Positions 8,378 through 17,578 of a stretch of DNA of 36,341 nucleotides are shown one piece after another. Both the position numbers and the translations under genes were made by a program. The stretch is taken from NCBI GenBank assembly GCA_964470615.1, contig CAYYDH010000002.1:1-36341 (forward strand), given 5' to 3'. Position 1 is the stretch's first letter, and every line of letters begins with the position of its first letter. This stretch comes from CAYYDH01 sp964470615. Its GTDB lineage: Bacteria; Patescibacteriota; Minisyncoccia; Minisyncoccales; GWA2-38-27. Below the pieces are notes generated by a model. It saw nothing but the letters and a program-made list of their open reading frames with translations, was not told where the DNA came from and made no database searches.

Positions 8378-11300
8378 ATGTCCGACCTCAAAATAAAAAA
8401 GTTCTCTAAGGCAAAAGTTTCTTTGCCTTTGCCTTATCTATTGTCTTTTCAGAAAGAGAGCTATAATTGGTTTTGGGAAGAAGGGCTAAGAGATCTATTT
8501 TTTGAGATTTCTCCGATCAGAGACTATACTAAAAAAGAGCTGGAGCTTTGGTTCTTAGATTACAAGCTGGACGAGCCAAAATACAAAACTGACTTGGAAG
8601 CTAAGAAAAACAACGAATCTTACGAAGCTGCTCTGCGAGTAAGAACTAAGCTTGTAAATCTGAAGACAAAAGAAATTAAAGAACAAGAAGTTTTCTTGAC
8701 TGATTTTCCCTTGATGACCGAGAGGGGCACTTTTATTGTTAACGGAGTTGAGAGAGTGGCGATTTCTCAGTTGATCAGGTCTCCCGGTGCCTTCTTCACT
8801 CTGCAAAACAGTTATCCTGACCGGAGTTGCTTTGGAGCTAAAATTATTCCCAACCGTGGCGCCTGGCTGGAGTTTGAAACAGAATACTCTGGCTTTATTG
8901 GAGTAAAGATAGACAGGAAGAGAAAAGTAGCTGCCACTACTTTGCTGAAGGCTTTGGCTGGTTACGACGATAATCAAATAAAAGAGATTTTCAGCGACCT
9001 TGAGGCGCAGGGGGATATAAAATACATTGAAGAGACGCTGAAAAAAGATACTGCCAAGAACCAAGGAGAGGCCTTGGTTGAAATCTATAAAAGATTGAGG
9101 CCTGGAGATTTGGTTACCCCAGATACTGCCAAAGAGCTTATTGAAAACACTTTCTTTAATTTTGAGAGATACGATCTTTCCAAGGTGGGCCGCTGGAGAA
9201 TGTGGCAGAGATTGGAAGAGCTGAAAAAGCCTGTTGAGGACAAAAAAGGTAAGAAGCAAGGAGAAGAAGTAACCAAAGAAAACCGGGTTTTAAAACCCGA
9301 AGATCTCGTTGCGGTTCTGAGAGAGGTGATACGGCTTAACAATACTCCAGATGCCAAGCCAGACCAAATAGATCATTTAGGGAACAGAAGGGTGAGGACC
9401 TTATCAGAGCTTTTGCAGAACAGACTGAGAGTCGGACTGATGAGAATGGAAAGGATTATAAAAGATAAAATGTCCACCTTAGACGTTCATACTCTAGCAC
9501 CGGTTCAGTTGATTAATCCAAGGCCAGTGATGGCAGTAGTCAAGGAGTTTTTCACTTCTTCACAATTATGCCAGTTTATGGATAATGAGAATCCTCTAGC
9601 TGAATTAGAACACAAGAGAAGACTTTCAGCTACAGGTCCTGGAGGATTAACTCGTGAAAGAGCGGGCTTTGAGGTAAGAGATGTACAGCCGTCGCACTAC
9701 GGAAGAATCTGCCCCATTCAGACCCCAGAGGGGCCGAACATCGGCTTAGTAAGCCATTTGGCAGGTTACGCCACAGTGAATCCTTATGGATTTATTGAAA
9801 CCCCTTATTACAAAGTAAAGAACAGGAAAATTACTGATGAGATCCAGTATCTCAATGCTTTTGAAGAGGAACGGCACAGTATTGCTCATGGCGGCGTTCC
9901 GATTGACGAAAAAGGTACAATAATTCCTTCTAGAGTAGAAGCTAGGATAAAAGGAGAACCAGGAGAAATTGAAAGAGACAAGATCGACTATATTGATGTT
10001 TCTGCCGAACAATATCTTTCTATCGGTGCTTCCCTTATCCCCTTTTTGCAAAATGATGATGCTAACCGCGCCTTGATGGGCTCTAACATGCAGCGTCAAG
10101 CCGTGCCTTTGGTAAGACCTGAGGTGCCTTTTGTTTCCACTGGTTCAGAAGAGTGGGTGGCCAAGGACTCTGGTCAGGCGATTGTAGCTAAAGAAGACTG
10201 CACGGTGTTAGAGGCCGATGCCAACCATATTAAGATTAAGACAAAGTCCGGGGAGATTATAAACTACGAACTTCGTATTTTCCTTAGAACAAATCAATAT
10301 ACTTGCTTTCATCAGCGGCCGATAGTGGAAAAAGGCCAGAAAATGAAAAAAGGAGAAGTACTAGCTGATGGTGGCGGCATTTCTCATGGTCGTTTGGCCC
10401 TGGGTCAGAATGTTTTAGTCGCCTTTGTTCCTTGGCGGGGATTGAACTATGAAGACGCCATTGTACTTTCTGAGAGACTGGTTGAAAACGATTATTATAC
10501 ATCAATTCATGTTGAGAATTTCAGCTGCGACATTCGGGAAACAAAGCTGGGTCCAGAAATGACGACCAGCGATATCCCCAATGTTTCCGAAGAGAAATTA
10601 AAAGATTTAGACGAAGAAGGTATAGTTAGAATCGGCGCCGAAGTTGGTCCTAATGATATTTTAGTAGGCAAGATATCGCCCAAGGGTGAGGCTGGCCTTA
10701 CTGCCGAAGAAAAGCTGTTAAGGGCGATTTTCGGCGAGAAAGCCAGAGATGTCAAAGACAGTTCTTTGATAATGGAGCACGGCAAAAGAGGCCGTGTTAT
10801 TGGCGTTAAGGTTTTTTCCCGAGATGAGGGGTATAAGTTGGAGCCAGGGATTATAAAAAGAATCGAAGTAGAAGTGGCAGAAATTAGAAAGATTCAGGCC
10901 GGCGACAAGCTGGCTGGCCGGCACGGCAACAAAGGCGTTATTTCCAAGGTAGTGCCGGTAGAAGAAATGCCCTATTTGGAGGATGGCACGCCAGTAGATA
11001 TTATCTTAAACCCTCTTAGCGTTGCCTCTAGAATGAATCTGGGTCAGATTTTAGAAACCCACTTGGGTTTAGCTGCTCAGAAACTGAATTACATCGCCGT
11101 TACTCCTTCAATGAGCGGTGCTCATGAAGGGGATATAAAAGAAGAGTTGAAAAAAGCTGGCTTTTCAGAAGATGGAAAGGTTGCTTTGTACGACGGCCAG
11201 ACTGGCTTACCGTTTCCTGAAAGGATAACTGTAGGGTACATATATATGATGAAGCTTATCCACATGGTAACAGACAAGATTCACATGCGCTCTATCGGCC

Positions 11301-11611
11301 CCTACTCTTTAATCACTCAACAGCCATTAGGTGGCAAAGCGCAATTCGGCGGTCAAAGATTCGGAGAGATGGAAGTTTGGGCCCTGGAAGGATACGGCGC
11401 AGCTCATATCCTGCAAGAGATGCTGACTATAAAGTCAGATGACGTGATGGGTAGAGCAGCTACCTATGAATCAGTGCTGAAAGGAGAGCCAATCAGAAAC
11501 CCCAATATTCCTGCCTCTTTTAATCTTTTAGTGGCAGAATTAAAGTCGCTTGGCCTTTCAGTCGAAATAAAAGAGAAAATAAGGGCGAGAGAGGCGAGAA
11601 AAGAAGGATAA
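8378..11611 (+). CDS. rpoB: DNA-directed RNA polymerase subunit beta
   Basis: Beta subunit of RNA polymerase, 1077 residues, much shorter than the E. coli protein (1342) because lineage-specific insertions are absent. Seen directly: the lobe motif ERVAISQLIRSPG, the rifampicin-pocket/fork region around residues 395-450 with CQFMDNENPL, HKRRLSATGPGGLTRERAGF and ICPIQTPEGPNIGL, and the C-terminal clamp segment MEVWALEGYGAAHILQEML. At the classic resistance positions (E. coli Q513, D516, H526, S531) the residues match the sensitive form, whereas S512 is Cys and S522 is Ala. The gene directly precedes rpoC with a 4-base gap. The usual upstream rplJ/rplL genes are absent; a glycan enzyme lies there instead. 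The ATG lacks a Shine-Dalgarno. Confidence 0.98.
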   Translation: MSDLKIKKFSKAKVSLPLPYLLSFQKESYNWFWEEGLRDLFFEISPIRDYTKKELELWFLDYKLDEPKYKTDLEAKKNNESYEAALRVRTKLVNLKTKEIKEQEVFLTDFPLMTERGTFIVNGVERVAISQLIRSPGAFFTLQNSYPDRSCFGAKIIPNRGAWLEFETEYSGFIGVKIDRKRKVAATTLLKALAGYDDNQIKEIFSDLEAQGDIKYIEETLKKDTAKNQGEALVEIYKRLRPGDLVTPDTAKELIENTFFNFERYDLSKVGRWRMWQRLEELKKPVEDKKGKKQGEEVTKENRVLKPEDLVAVLREVIRLNNTPDAKPDQIDHLGNRRVRTLSELLQNRLRVGLMRMERIIKDKMSTLDVHTLAPVQLINPRPVMAVVKEFFTSSQLCQFMDNENPLAELEHKRRLSATGPGGLTRERAGFEVRDVQPSHYGRICPIQTPEGPNIGLVSHLAGYATVNPYGFIETPYYKVKNRKITDEIQYLNAFEEERHSIAHGGVPIDEKGTIIPSRVEARIKGEPGEIERDKIDYIDVSAEQYLSIGASLIPFLQNDDANRALMGSNMQRQAVPLVRPEVPFVSTGSEEWVAKDSGQAIVAKEDCTVLEADANHIKIKTKSGEIINYELRIFLRTNQYTCFHQRPIVEKGQKMKKGEVLADGGGISHGRLALGQNVLVAFVPWRGLNYEDAIVLSERLVENDYYTSIHVENFSCDIRETKLGPEMTTSDIPNVSEEKLKDLDEEGIVRIGAEVGPNDILVGKISPKGEAGLTAEEKLLRAIFGEKARDVKDSSLIMEHGKRGRVIGVKVFSRDEGYKLEPGIIKRIEVEVAEIRKIQAGDKLAGRHGNKGVISKVVPVEEMPYLEDGTPVDIILNPLSVASRMNLGQILETHLGLAAQKLNYIAVTPSMSGAHEGDIKEELKKAGFSEDGKVALYDGQTGLPFPERITVGYIYMMKLIHMVTDKIHMRSIGPYSLITQQPLGGKAQFGGQRFGEMEVWALEGYGAAHILQEMLTIKSDDVMGRAATYESVLKGEPIRNPNIPASFNLLVAELKSLGLSVEIKEKIRAREARKEG

Positions 11612-11615
11612 ATCT

Positions 11616-14600
11616 ATGTACGTTCAAGACCTAGAAGCCATAAGAATAAAACTTGCTTCGCCCGACGATGTTTTGAGCTGGAGCCACGGCGAAGTAACCA
11701 GGCCTGATACGATAAACTACAGGACTCAACGTGCTGAAGAGGACGGGCTTTTTGATGAGCGGATTTTTGGACCGGAAAAGGATTACGAATGTTATTGCGG
11801 CAAATATAGAAGAATCCGCTATAAAGGAATAGTTTGCGATCGCTGTGGCGTGGAAGTGACTAAGGCGTCCGTAAGAAGAGAAAGAATGGGGCATATCAAG
11901 CTTGCCTGTCCGGTTTCGCATATTTGGTTTCTAAGGGGTGTGCCTTCTAGGATGGGCATGGCTTTAGATGTTTCTATGCAGCAATTAGAGAAAGTTATTT
12001 ATTTTGCTGCGTATATTGTCACTAACGTAAACGAAGAAGCCAAAAGGGATATTTTGAATAAAATAGAAAAAGAATACAAGCAAAAGATTAAAATACTTAA
12101 AGTAGGAGATAAAGACAAGGTTGAAGTCAAAGAAGAATCAGCTGAGCTTGAAAAGAAAGAGCCAGAAAAAAAGAAAGCAGATGCAAAGCTGGAAGTCAGG
12201 CTTCAAGAATTAAAGAAAGTAAGGGATAGAGCCAGAGAAGAGGTCTTAAGCATTAAAAATTTGAAAATACTTTATGAAGTTGATTACTTTGATCTTTCTC
12301 TAAAATACGGGGAAATATTCGAAGCTGGCACTGGCGCTGAAACCTTGAGAAAAATCTTTGAAAAGATAGATTTGAAAAAAGAACTAGACAAAATTAAGGA
12401 AGGCTTGGAAAAAGCAACCCCGATAGCCAAAAAGAAGATATTGAGAAGATTAAGAGTTCTTCAGGGAATGCATAAGGCCGGTATAAGGCCAGAATGGATG
12501 TTTATGACCGTTTTGCCAATTTTGCCGCCAGACCTGAGGCCGATGGTTCAGCTGGACGGTGGTCGCTATGCTTCTTCTGACTTGAACGACCTTTACCGCC
12601 GGGTAATCAACAGGAATAATCGTTTGAAACACTTGTTAGAAATTGATGCACCCGAAGTTATCGTCAGAAATGAGAAAAGAATGTTGCAGGAAGCAGTGGA
12701 CGCTTTGATTGATAACGGAATGAGAAAAGGAATCTTAACCACTGCTACCACCGGCGGCCGAAGACTTTTAAAGTCGCTGGCTGATATGTTAAAGGGCAAG
12801 CAGGGAAGATTCCGCCAGAACTTGTTGGGCAAAAGAGTAGATTATTCTGGTCGGTCGGTGATTGTGGTAGGCCCAGAATTAAAACTTCATCAGTGCGGCC
12901 TTCCTAAAAAGATGGCCCTAGAGCTGTTTAAGCCTTTTGTTATTAAGAAAATTCTAGAAAGAGAATTGGCCTACAATGTCCGTGGCGCTTCAAGACTGGT
13001 TGAGCAGGAGACTGACGAGGTTTGGGCGATTCTGGAAGAAGTAGTAAAAGACAAATTAGTTTTGCTCAATCGCGCTCCGACCCTACATCGTTTGGGTATT
13101 CAGGCATTCCAGCCAGTTTTGACAGAAGGTGAATCAATCCGCATTCATCCTATGGTCTGCAAGGCCTTTAATGCAGACTTTGACGGTGACCAAATGGCTG
13201 TTCACGTTCCGCTCGGCGAAGAAGCGCAGAAAGAGGCCAAAAGTCTGATGCTTTCTACCCATAATTTATTAAAGCCGGCTACCGGCATCCCGGTTATTTC
13301 TCCAAGCCAGGACATTATTTTAGGCTGTTATTGGCTGACCAAGATAAAGCCTGGGACTAAGGGCGAAGGAAAGGTTTTTTCTAATACTGACGAGGCAATT
13401 TTAGCTTACGAATACGGCGAACTAGATTTAAAAGCCGAGATAAAAATTCGTTTGGCTGGTGGCTTGACGCAAACATCATTGGGCCGAGCGCTTTTTAACG
13501 AAACGTTGCCTAAAGACTTCCCTTTTGTCAACGATACGATGAATTCTAAAAAAGTGGAGAAAATAGTAGGAGATATAATCGACAGATACGATCAGCAAAC
13601 CATCGAAGATACTCTCGACCGGATTAAATACCTTGGGTTTCATAACGCCACCATTTCCGGAGTAACTTGGGGCATGGATGATCTAACGGTGCCCAAAGGA
13701 AAAGAAAAGATTCTTGAAGGCGCCGAAAAAGAGATAGAAGCGATTGAAACCCATTTTAGAAGAGGGTTGCTTTCTAGAGAGGAAAAAGGAAGCAAAGTAA
13801 TTGAAGTTTGGACCAAAACTAAGTCGGAGATTGAGAAACTGGTGCCAAAAACTCTTCCAGAGTTTGGGCCTATTTTCACCATTGTTGATTCGGGTGCCAG
13901 AGGTTCTTGGTCGCAACCTGTGCAGATGGCCGGGATGAAAGGCTTAGTTATCAACCCCGCCGGCCAGATCATTGAGCTGCCAGTCAGGAGTTCGTACAAG
14001 GAAGGGTTTGACGTATTGGAATATTTCATTTCCATTCATGGTGCCAGAAAAGGAACAGCCGATACCGCCTTGAGAACTTCAACAGCTGGTTATCTGACTC
14101 GTCGCCTGGTGGACGTGGCCCATGAAGTTATTGTTTCTGAAGAAGACTGTGGCGATAAGGAAGGTTTTGAAATAAGAAGAAAGGATGCCGACGAGCTGGG
14201 TCAAAACTTTGTTTTCAAGATCGTTGGCCGCGTTAGTTTGGAAGATATTATAGCCAAAGGAAAAACCAAGCCAATTATCGAAAAAGGAGGAATAATAAAT
14301 TGGGAATCTGCTAAGGAAATTAGCGATGCCGGAATTGAAAAAATACTAATCCGCAATCCTATTTCTTGCAAATCAGTGCGCGGAGTCTGCCGTCAATGTT
14401 ATGGTTGGGATCTGGGGCTGAACAAGCTGGTGAGAGAAGGAACGGCAGTCGGCGTTATCGCCGCTCAGGCGATTGGCGAGCCAGGCACTCAACTGACAAT
14501 GAGAACCTTCCATACCGGCGGTGTAGCGTCTGGAGGCGATATTACTTTTGGTTTGCCAAGAGTGCAGGAAGTTTTTGAAGCAAGAATTCCGGGTGGAAAG

Positions 14601-15278
14601 GCAGAGATTTCCCAAGTTAACGGAAAAGTTCTAGAGATAACCCCGGATCGGAATATAAGAATAAAGGTTTATCCTTCCCCTGATGGAAAAAAGATCAGGA
14701 AATCTAAAAAAACTAAATTGCTGGAAGACGACGTGATCGAATACCAGCTTCCTCCCAAAAATGCCCTTTTAGTTTCCAAAGGACAGGAAATAAAGCGAGG
14801 CCAGCAGCTTTGCGAAGGCAGTTTGGATCTAAAAGAGCTGTTTAAGGCCCGTGGCAAAGAAGATGCTGAAAGATATATCTTGAAAGAAATACAAAAGATT
14901 TATACTTCTCAGGGCGCCACCATTCACGATAAGCACGTCGAAGTAATTGTTAAGCAGATGTTTTCTCGCGTGAGGATAAAGGAGCCGGGCGATAGCCATT
15001 TCATACCCGGAGAAGTTATTGAGAAAAGCGTTTTTCTGGAAGAGAATATCCGCCTGAAAAAAGAAAAGAAATCTCCGGCTAAGGCCGTGGCCGTGCTGCT
15101 GGGGATATCTCGAGTGTCGCTGACAACAGATTCTTTCCTTTCAGCTGCTTCCTTCCAAGAGACATCAAGAGTTCTGATTAAAGCTGCTCTAGAGGGGAAG
15201 CAAGATAAAATGCGCGGCTTGAAGGAAAATGTGATTATCGGGAAGCTGATTCCGGCTGGAACTGGTTTTAAGAAATAA
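11616..15278 (+). CDS. rpoC: DNA-directed RNA polymerase subunit beta'
   Basis: Catalytic large subunit, 1220 residues. The N-terminal zinc module has its four cysteines (ECYCGK... and CDRCGVEV, about residues 58-76). The active-site loop NADFDGDQMAVH has its three magnesium-binding aspartates at 521, 523 and 525. The second zinc site is intact (EEDCG, then CKSVRGVCRQC). The bridge-helix and trigger-loop region is recognisable (AAQAIGEPGTQLTMRTFHTGG). A lysine/glutamate-rich insertion at about residues 150-215 in the clamp is likely a coiled coil. This is the only gene of the window with a good Shine-Dalgarno: AAGGA at 11604-11608, 7 bases before the ATG, overlapping the rpoB stop. It is co-transcribed with rpoB. 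Confidence 0.98.
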   Translation: MYVQDLEAIRIKLASPDDVLSWSHGEVTRPDTINYRTQRAEEDGLFDERIFGPEKDYECYCGKYRRIRYKGIVCDRCGVEVTKASVRRERMGHIKLACPVSHIWFLRGVPSRMGMALDVSMQQLEKVIYFAAYIVTNVNEEAKRDILNKIEKEYKQKIKILKVGDKDKVEVKEESAELEKKEPEKKKADAKLEVRLQELKKVRDRAREEVLSIKNLKILYEVDYFDLSLKYGEIFEAGTGAETLRKIFEKIDLKKELDKIKEGLEKATPIAKKKILRRLRVLQGMHKAGIRPEWMFMTVLPILPPDLRPMVQLDGGRYASSDLNDLYRRVINRNNRLKHLLEIDAPEVIVRNEKRMLQEAVDALIDNGMRKGILTTATTGGRRLLKSLADMLKGKQGRFRQNLLGKRVDYSGRSVIVVGPELKLHQCGLPKKMALELFKPFVIKKILERELAYNVRGASRLVEQETDEVWAILEEVVKDKLVLLNRAPTLHRLGIQAFQPVLTEGESIRIHPMVCKAFNADFDGDQMAVHVPLGEEAQKEAKSLMLSTHNLLKPATGIPVISPSQDIILGCYWLTKIKPGTKGEGKVFSNTDEAILAYEYGELDLKAEIKIRLAGGLTQTSLGRALFNETLPKDFPFVNDTMNSKKVEKIVGDIIDRYDQQTIEDTLDRIKYLGFHNATISGVTWGMDDLTVPKGKEKILEGAEKEIEAIETHFRRGLLSREEKGSKVIEVWTKTKSEIEKLVPKTLPEFGPIFTIVDSGARGSWSQPVQMAGMKGLVINPAGQIIELPVRSSYKEGFDVLEYFISIHGARKGTADTALRTSTAGYLTRRLVDVAHEVIVSEEDCGDKEGFEIRRKDADELGQNFVFKIVGRVSLEDIIAKGKTKPIIEKGGIINWESAKEISDAGIEKILIRNPISCKSVRGVCRQCYGWDLGLNKLVREGTAVGVIAAQAIGEPGTQLTMRTFHTGGVASGGDITFGLPRVQEVFEARIPGGKAEISQVNGKVLEITPDRNIRIKVYPSPDGKKIRKSKKTKLLEDDVIEYQLPPKNALLVSKGQEIKRGQQLCEGSLDLKELFKARGKEDAERYILKEIQKIYTSQGATIHDKHVEVIVKQMFSRVRIKEPGDSHFIPGEVIEKSVFLEENIRLKKEKKSPAKAVAVLLGISRVSLTTDSFLSAASFQETSRVLIKAALEGKQDKMRGLKENVIIGKLIPAGTGFKK

Positions 15279-15294
15279 AAGGAAATGTTATAAT
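15266..15294 (+). promoter_or_regulatory. Extended -10 promoter of ftsK-recA-trpS
   Basis: TGTTATAAT (15286-15294) is a perfect TATAAT with an upstream TGn; the -35 is weak (TTTTAA, 15266-15271, 17-base spacer). Predicted start is near 15301, about 30 bases before the GTG. It begins inside the rpoC 3' end. Confidence 0.65.
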
Positions 15295-15328
15295 AAAGGC
15301 GTAATATAAGTTACGCTTTTATTATTTA
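15295..15328 (+). terminator. Hairpin between rpoC and ftsK
   Basis: AAAGGCGTAA (15295-15304), 6-base loop, TTACGCTTTT (15311-15320): 10 pairs with one G-U, then ATTATTTA. It could terminate or attenuate rpoBC transcripts. The ftsK promoter fires just upstream of or inside this hairpin, so only rpoBC transcripts would contain it whole. Confidence 0.5.
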
Positions 15329-15330
15329 TA

Positions 15331-17568
15331 GTGGCTAAGAATAACAATAAAAAATCGGACAAAAAGCCGTTTAAAAAGAAACGCAGCCGTTTTTCTTTGC
15401 CCCATGAGACGAAACGATGGATAGGCGGGATTCTGATGATTCTTCTGGCAGTTTTGATGGGCTTAAGCTTTTTCAATAGGGCTGGCATAATCGGAGAATA
15501 TTTTATCAGAGGGGCAAGGCTTTTAATAGGCGAGACGGTTTTTTTAATTCCTCTAGTTTTTGTTTTAGGGGGGCTGGTTTTTCTAAACACCAAATACAAT
15601 TTAGGCCATTCCGGAAAAGCAAGAAGAGTTATCTGGCCGATTATTTTAGCCTCTTTATTCTTAACCGTCGGAGTGTCGGGGATTTTAGCTAATTTCAATC
15701 CAATCGTCAGAAATGGCGGCTGGCTTGGGTATCTTTTAAACTGGCCCTTGCTGAATTATCTGGGCATTTGGGCAACTGAAATTATTTTTTTGGCATCCAT
15801 TATTATCGGCATAATAATCTTTTGGCAGTTTCTGCGTTCTCCTCGTTTGGCTGGAGAGCTGACTGGAGAAGAGAAGGTTAAAATTGAAGTAGCGCCGAAA
15901 CCTTCAATAATCAGAAAGATTTTTGCGCCAAAGTTTAAGGTGACAGAGATTTCGCCGGCTGCAGCAGAGACAAAAAGCGGGGATAAACAGCCAGTTTCTT
16001 TGAAGATGGAAACAAAGACATCAACCGGGTCCAGAATTTTTTCTTATCAACCTCCACCCCTAGATTTGTTGGATCCTGACCGTGGCGTTCCGACTGGCGG
16101 AGACACGAGGGTGAATGCTTCTATAATCAAGAAAACATTGCAGAATTTTAGCATTGAAGTAGCAATGGGAGAAGTTAATACTGGCCCTACTGTTACTCAA
16201 TATACTTTCAAGCCAGCCGAAGGAGTAAAGCTCTCCAAGATTACTACGCTTTCTAACGATTTGTCTTTAGCTTTAGCTGCTCATCCCATTAGAATTGAGG
16301 CTCCTATTCCGGGTAGAGCGTTGGTTGGCATTGAAGTGCCCAACAAAGTCAGGGCGAGAATTGGGTTACGTAACATGCTGGAAAGTCCTGATTTCCAGAA
16401 GTCAGCTGCTAACTTGTTGATTGCCTTGGGTAAAGACGTTGCTGGCATTCCTTTTTACGCCGATTTGGCCAGGATGCCCCATTTATTAGTGGCTGGCAGT
16501 ACTGGTACCGGGAAAACAATATTTTTGAATTCTTTAATTTTGAGCTTGCTTTATCAGCCCAGTACCAATATTAAGAGCGCTGGTCCAGAAAATTTACGGC
16601 TGATTCTGGTTGACCCGAAAAGAGTGGAATTTCCGGCTTACCATGATCTCCCCCACCTTCTTTGCCCAGTCATTTATAACGCCACACAGACCGTTAATGC
16701 TTTAAGGTGGTTGACCGGAGAAATGGAAAGAAGGTTCGATGTTTTAGCAGCCGCTAAGTCCAGGGATATCGGCCGCTATAACGAGTATGCTTTGAAAGAA
16801 GAGATTGAGCCTATGCCCTTCATCGTTGTTGTTATTGACGAGCTGGCCGATTTAATGGCAGCCAAAGGAAGAGACATTGAGGCGGGGATCGTAAGGCTAG
16901 CCCAAATGGCCAGGGCAGTAGGAATTCATCTTGTTGTTGCTACTCAGCGTCCTTCAGTAGAGGTAATCACTGGCTTGATTAAAGCCAACATTACTTCCAG
17001 GGTCACGTTTCAACTGGCCTCTCAAGTTGATTCCAGAACCGTTTTGGATACGGCCGGCGCTGAAAAGTTGTTAGGCGCTGGCGATATGTTGTTTTCGTCA
17101 GCTGAAATAATTAAGCCCAAAAGAATACAAGCTGCCTATATTTCTGATAAAGAGGTGAGAAAGGTTATCGGTTATATCAATTCAAAGAATGGAGAGTTTG
17201 AGCCGAAAACCGAAGTCGAAGCAGAATTGATGCAAGAATTGGACAAAACACCTTCTGACGAACAGTCAACTTCAACTGGCAGCGGGTTTTCCGGCGACGA
17301 AGACCCTATATATGAAGAAGCAAAAAAACTGGTCATTGAAACCAAAAAAGCCTCAGCCTCTTTCTTGCAGAGAAGACTAAGGCTAGGTTATGCTCGAGCT
17401 GCTCGGATTCTGGATATTCTAGAAGAAAGAGGAGTAGTGGGTCCGGCCGATGGTGCTAAGCCTAGGGATGTTTATGGAGAGCCGATCGGGAAAGAAATCA
17501 CTGGCGTAGAGGATAGCGTTGAGGAAACAACTGAAAAAGAACCAGAAGAAGACTGGGAAAAAGTTTAA
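15331..17568 (+). CDS. ftsK: DNA translocase FtsK/SpoIIIE
   Basis: Hexameric ATP-driven DNA pump acting at the division septum in chromosome segregation, 745 residues. There are about four membrane segments within residues 30-175 and a short linker compared with E. coli FtsK. The motor domain has Walker A GSTGTGKT at residues 389-396 and Walker B VVIDELADLMA with D503 and E504. A winged-helix gamma domain (about residues 655-720; SFLQRRLRLGYARAARILD) would read polar DNA motifs. The start is GTG at 15331, the first usable codon after the hairpin; no Shine-Dalgarno is seen. It is followed after 10 bases by recA, suggesting a joint operon for chromosome handling. Confidence 0.95.
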   Translation: MAKNNNKKSDKKPFKKKRSRFSLPHETKRWIGGILMILLAVLMGLSFFNRAGIIGEYFIRGARLLIGETVFLIPLVFVLGGLVFLNTKYNLGHSGKARRVIWPIILASLFLTVGVSGILANFNPIVRNGGWLGYLLNWPLLNYLGIWATEIIFLASIIIGIIIFWQFLRSPRLAGELTGEEKVKIEVAPKPSIIRKIFAPKFKVTEISPAAAETKSGDKQPVSLKMETKTSTGSRIFSYQPPPLDLLDPDRGVPTGGDTRVNASIIKKTLQNFSIEVAMGEVNTGPTVTQYTFKPAEGVKLSKITTLSNDLSLALAAHPIRIEAPIPGRALVGIEVPNKVRARIGLRNMLESPDFQKSAANLLIALGKDVAGIPFYADLARMPHLLVAGSTGTGKTIFLNSLILSLLYQPSTNIKSAGPENLRLILVDPKRVEFPAYHDLPHLLCPVIYNATQTVNALRWLTGEMERRFDVLAAAKSRDIGRYNEYALKEEIEPMPFIVVVIDELADLMAAKGRDIEAGIVRLAQMARAVGIHLVVATQRPSVEVITGLIKANITSRVTFQLASQVDSRTVLDTAGAEKLLGAGDMLFSSAEIIKPKRIQAAYISDKEVRKVIGYINSKNGEFEPKTEVEAELMQELDKTPSDEQSTSTGSGFSGDEDPIYEEAKKLVIETKKASASFLQRRLRLGYARAARILDILEERGVVGPADGAKPRDVYGEPIGKEITGVEDSVEETTEKEPEEDWEKV

Positions 17569-17578
17569 TAATAAAAAT

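Noticed and set aside
8555..9259. 234-codon antisense open frame inside rpoB
   Set aside because: Antisense shadow of a highly conserved gene, with composition unlike a real protein and no promoter or start context.
17519..17578. N-terminal extension of recA from a start at 17519
   Set aside because: It overlaps the ftsK coding end by 50 bases and adds a lysine/asparagine-rich stretch not found in RecA; ATG 17579 gives a normal opening.
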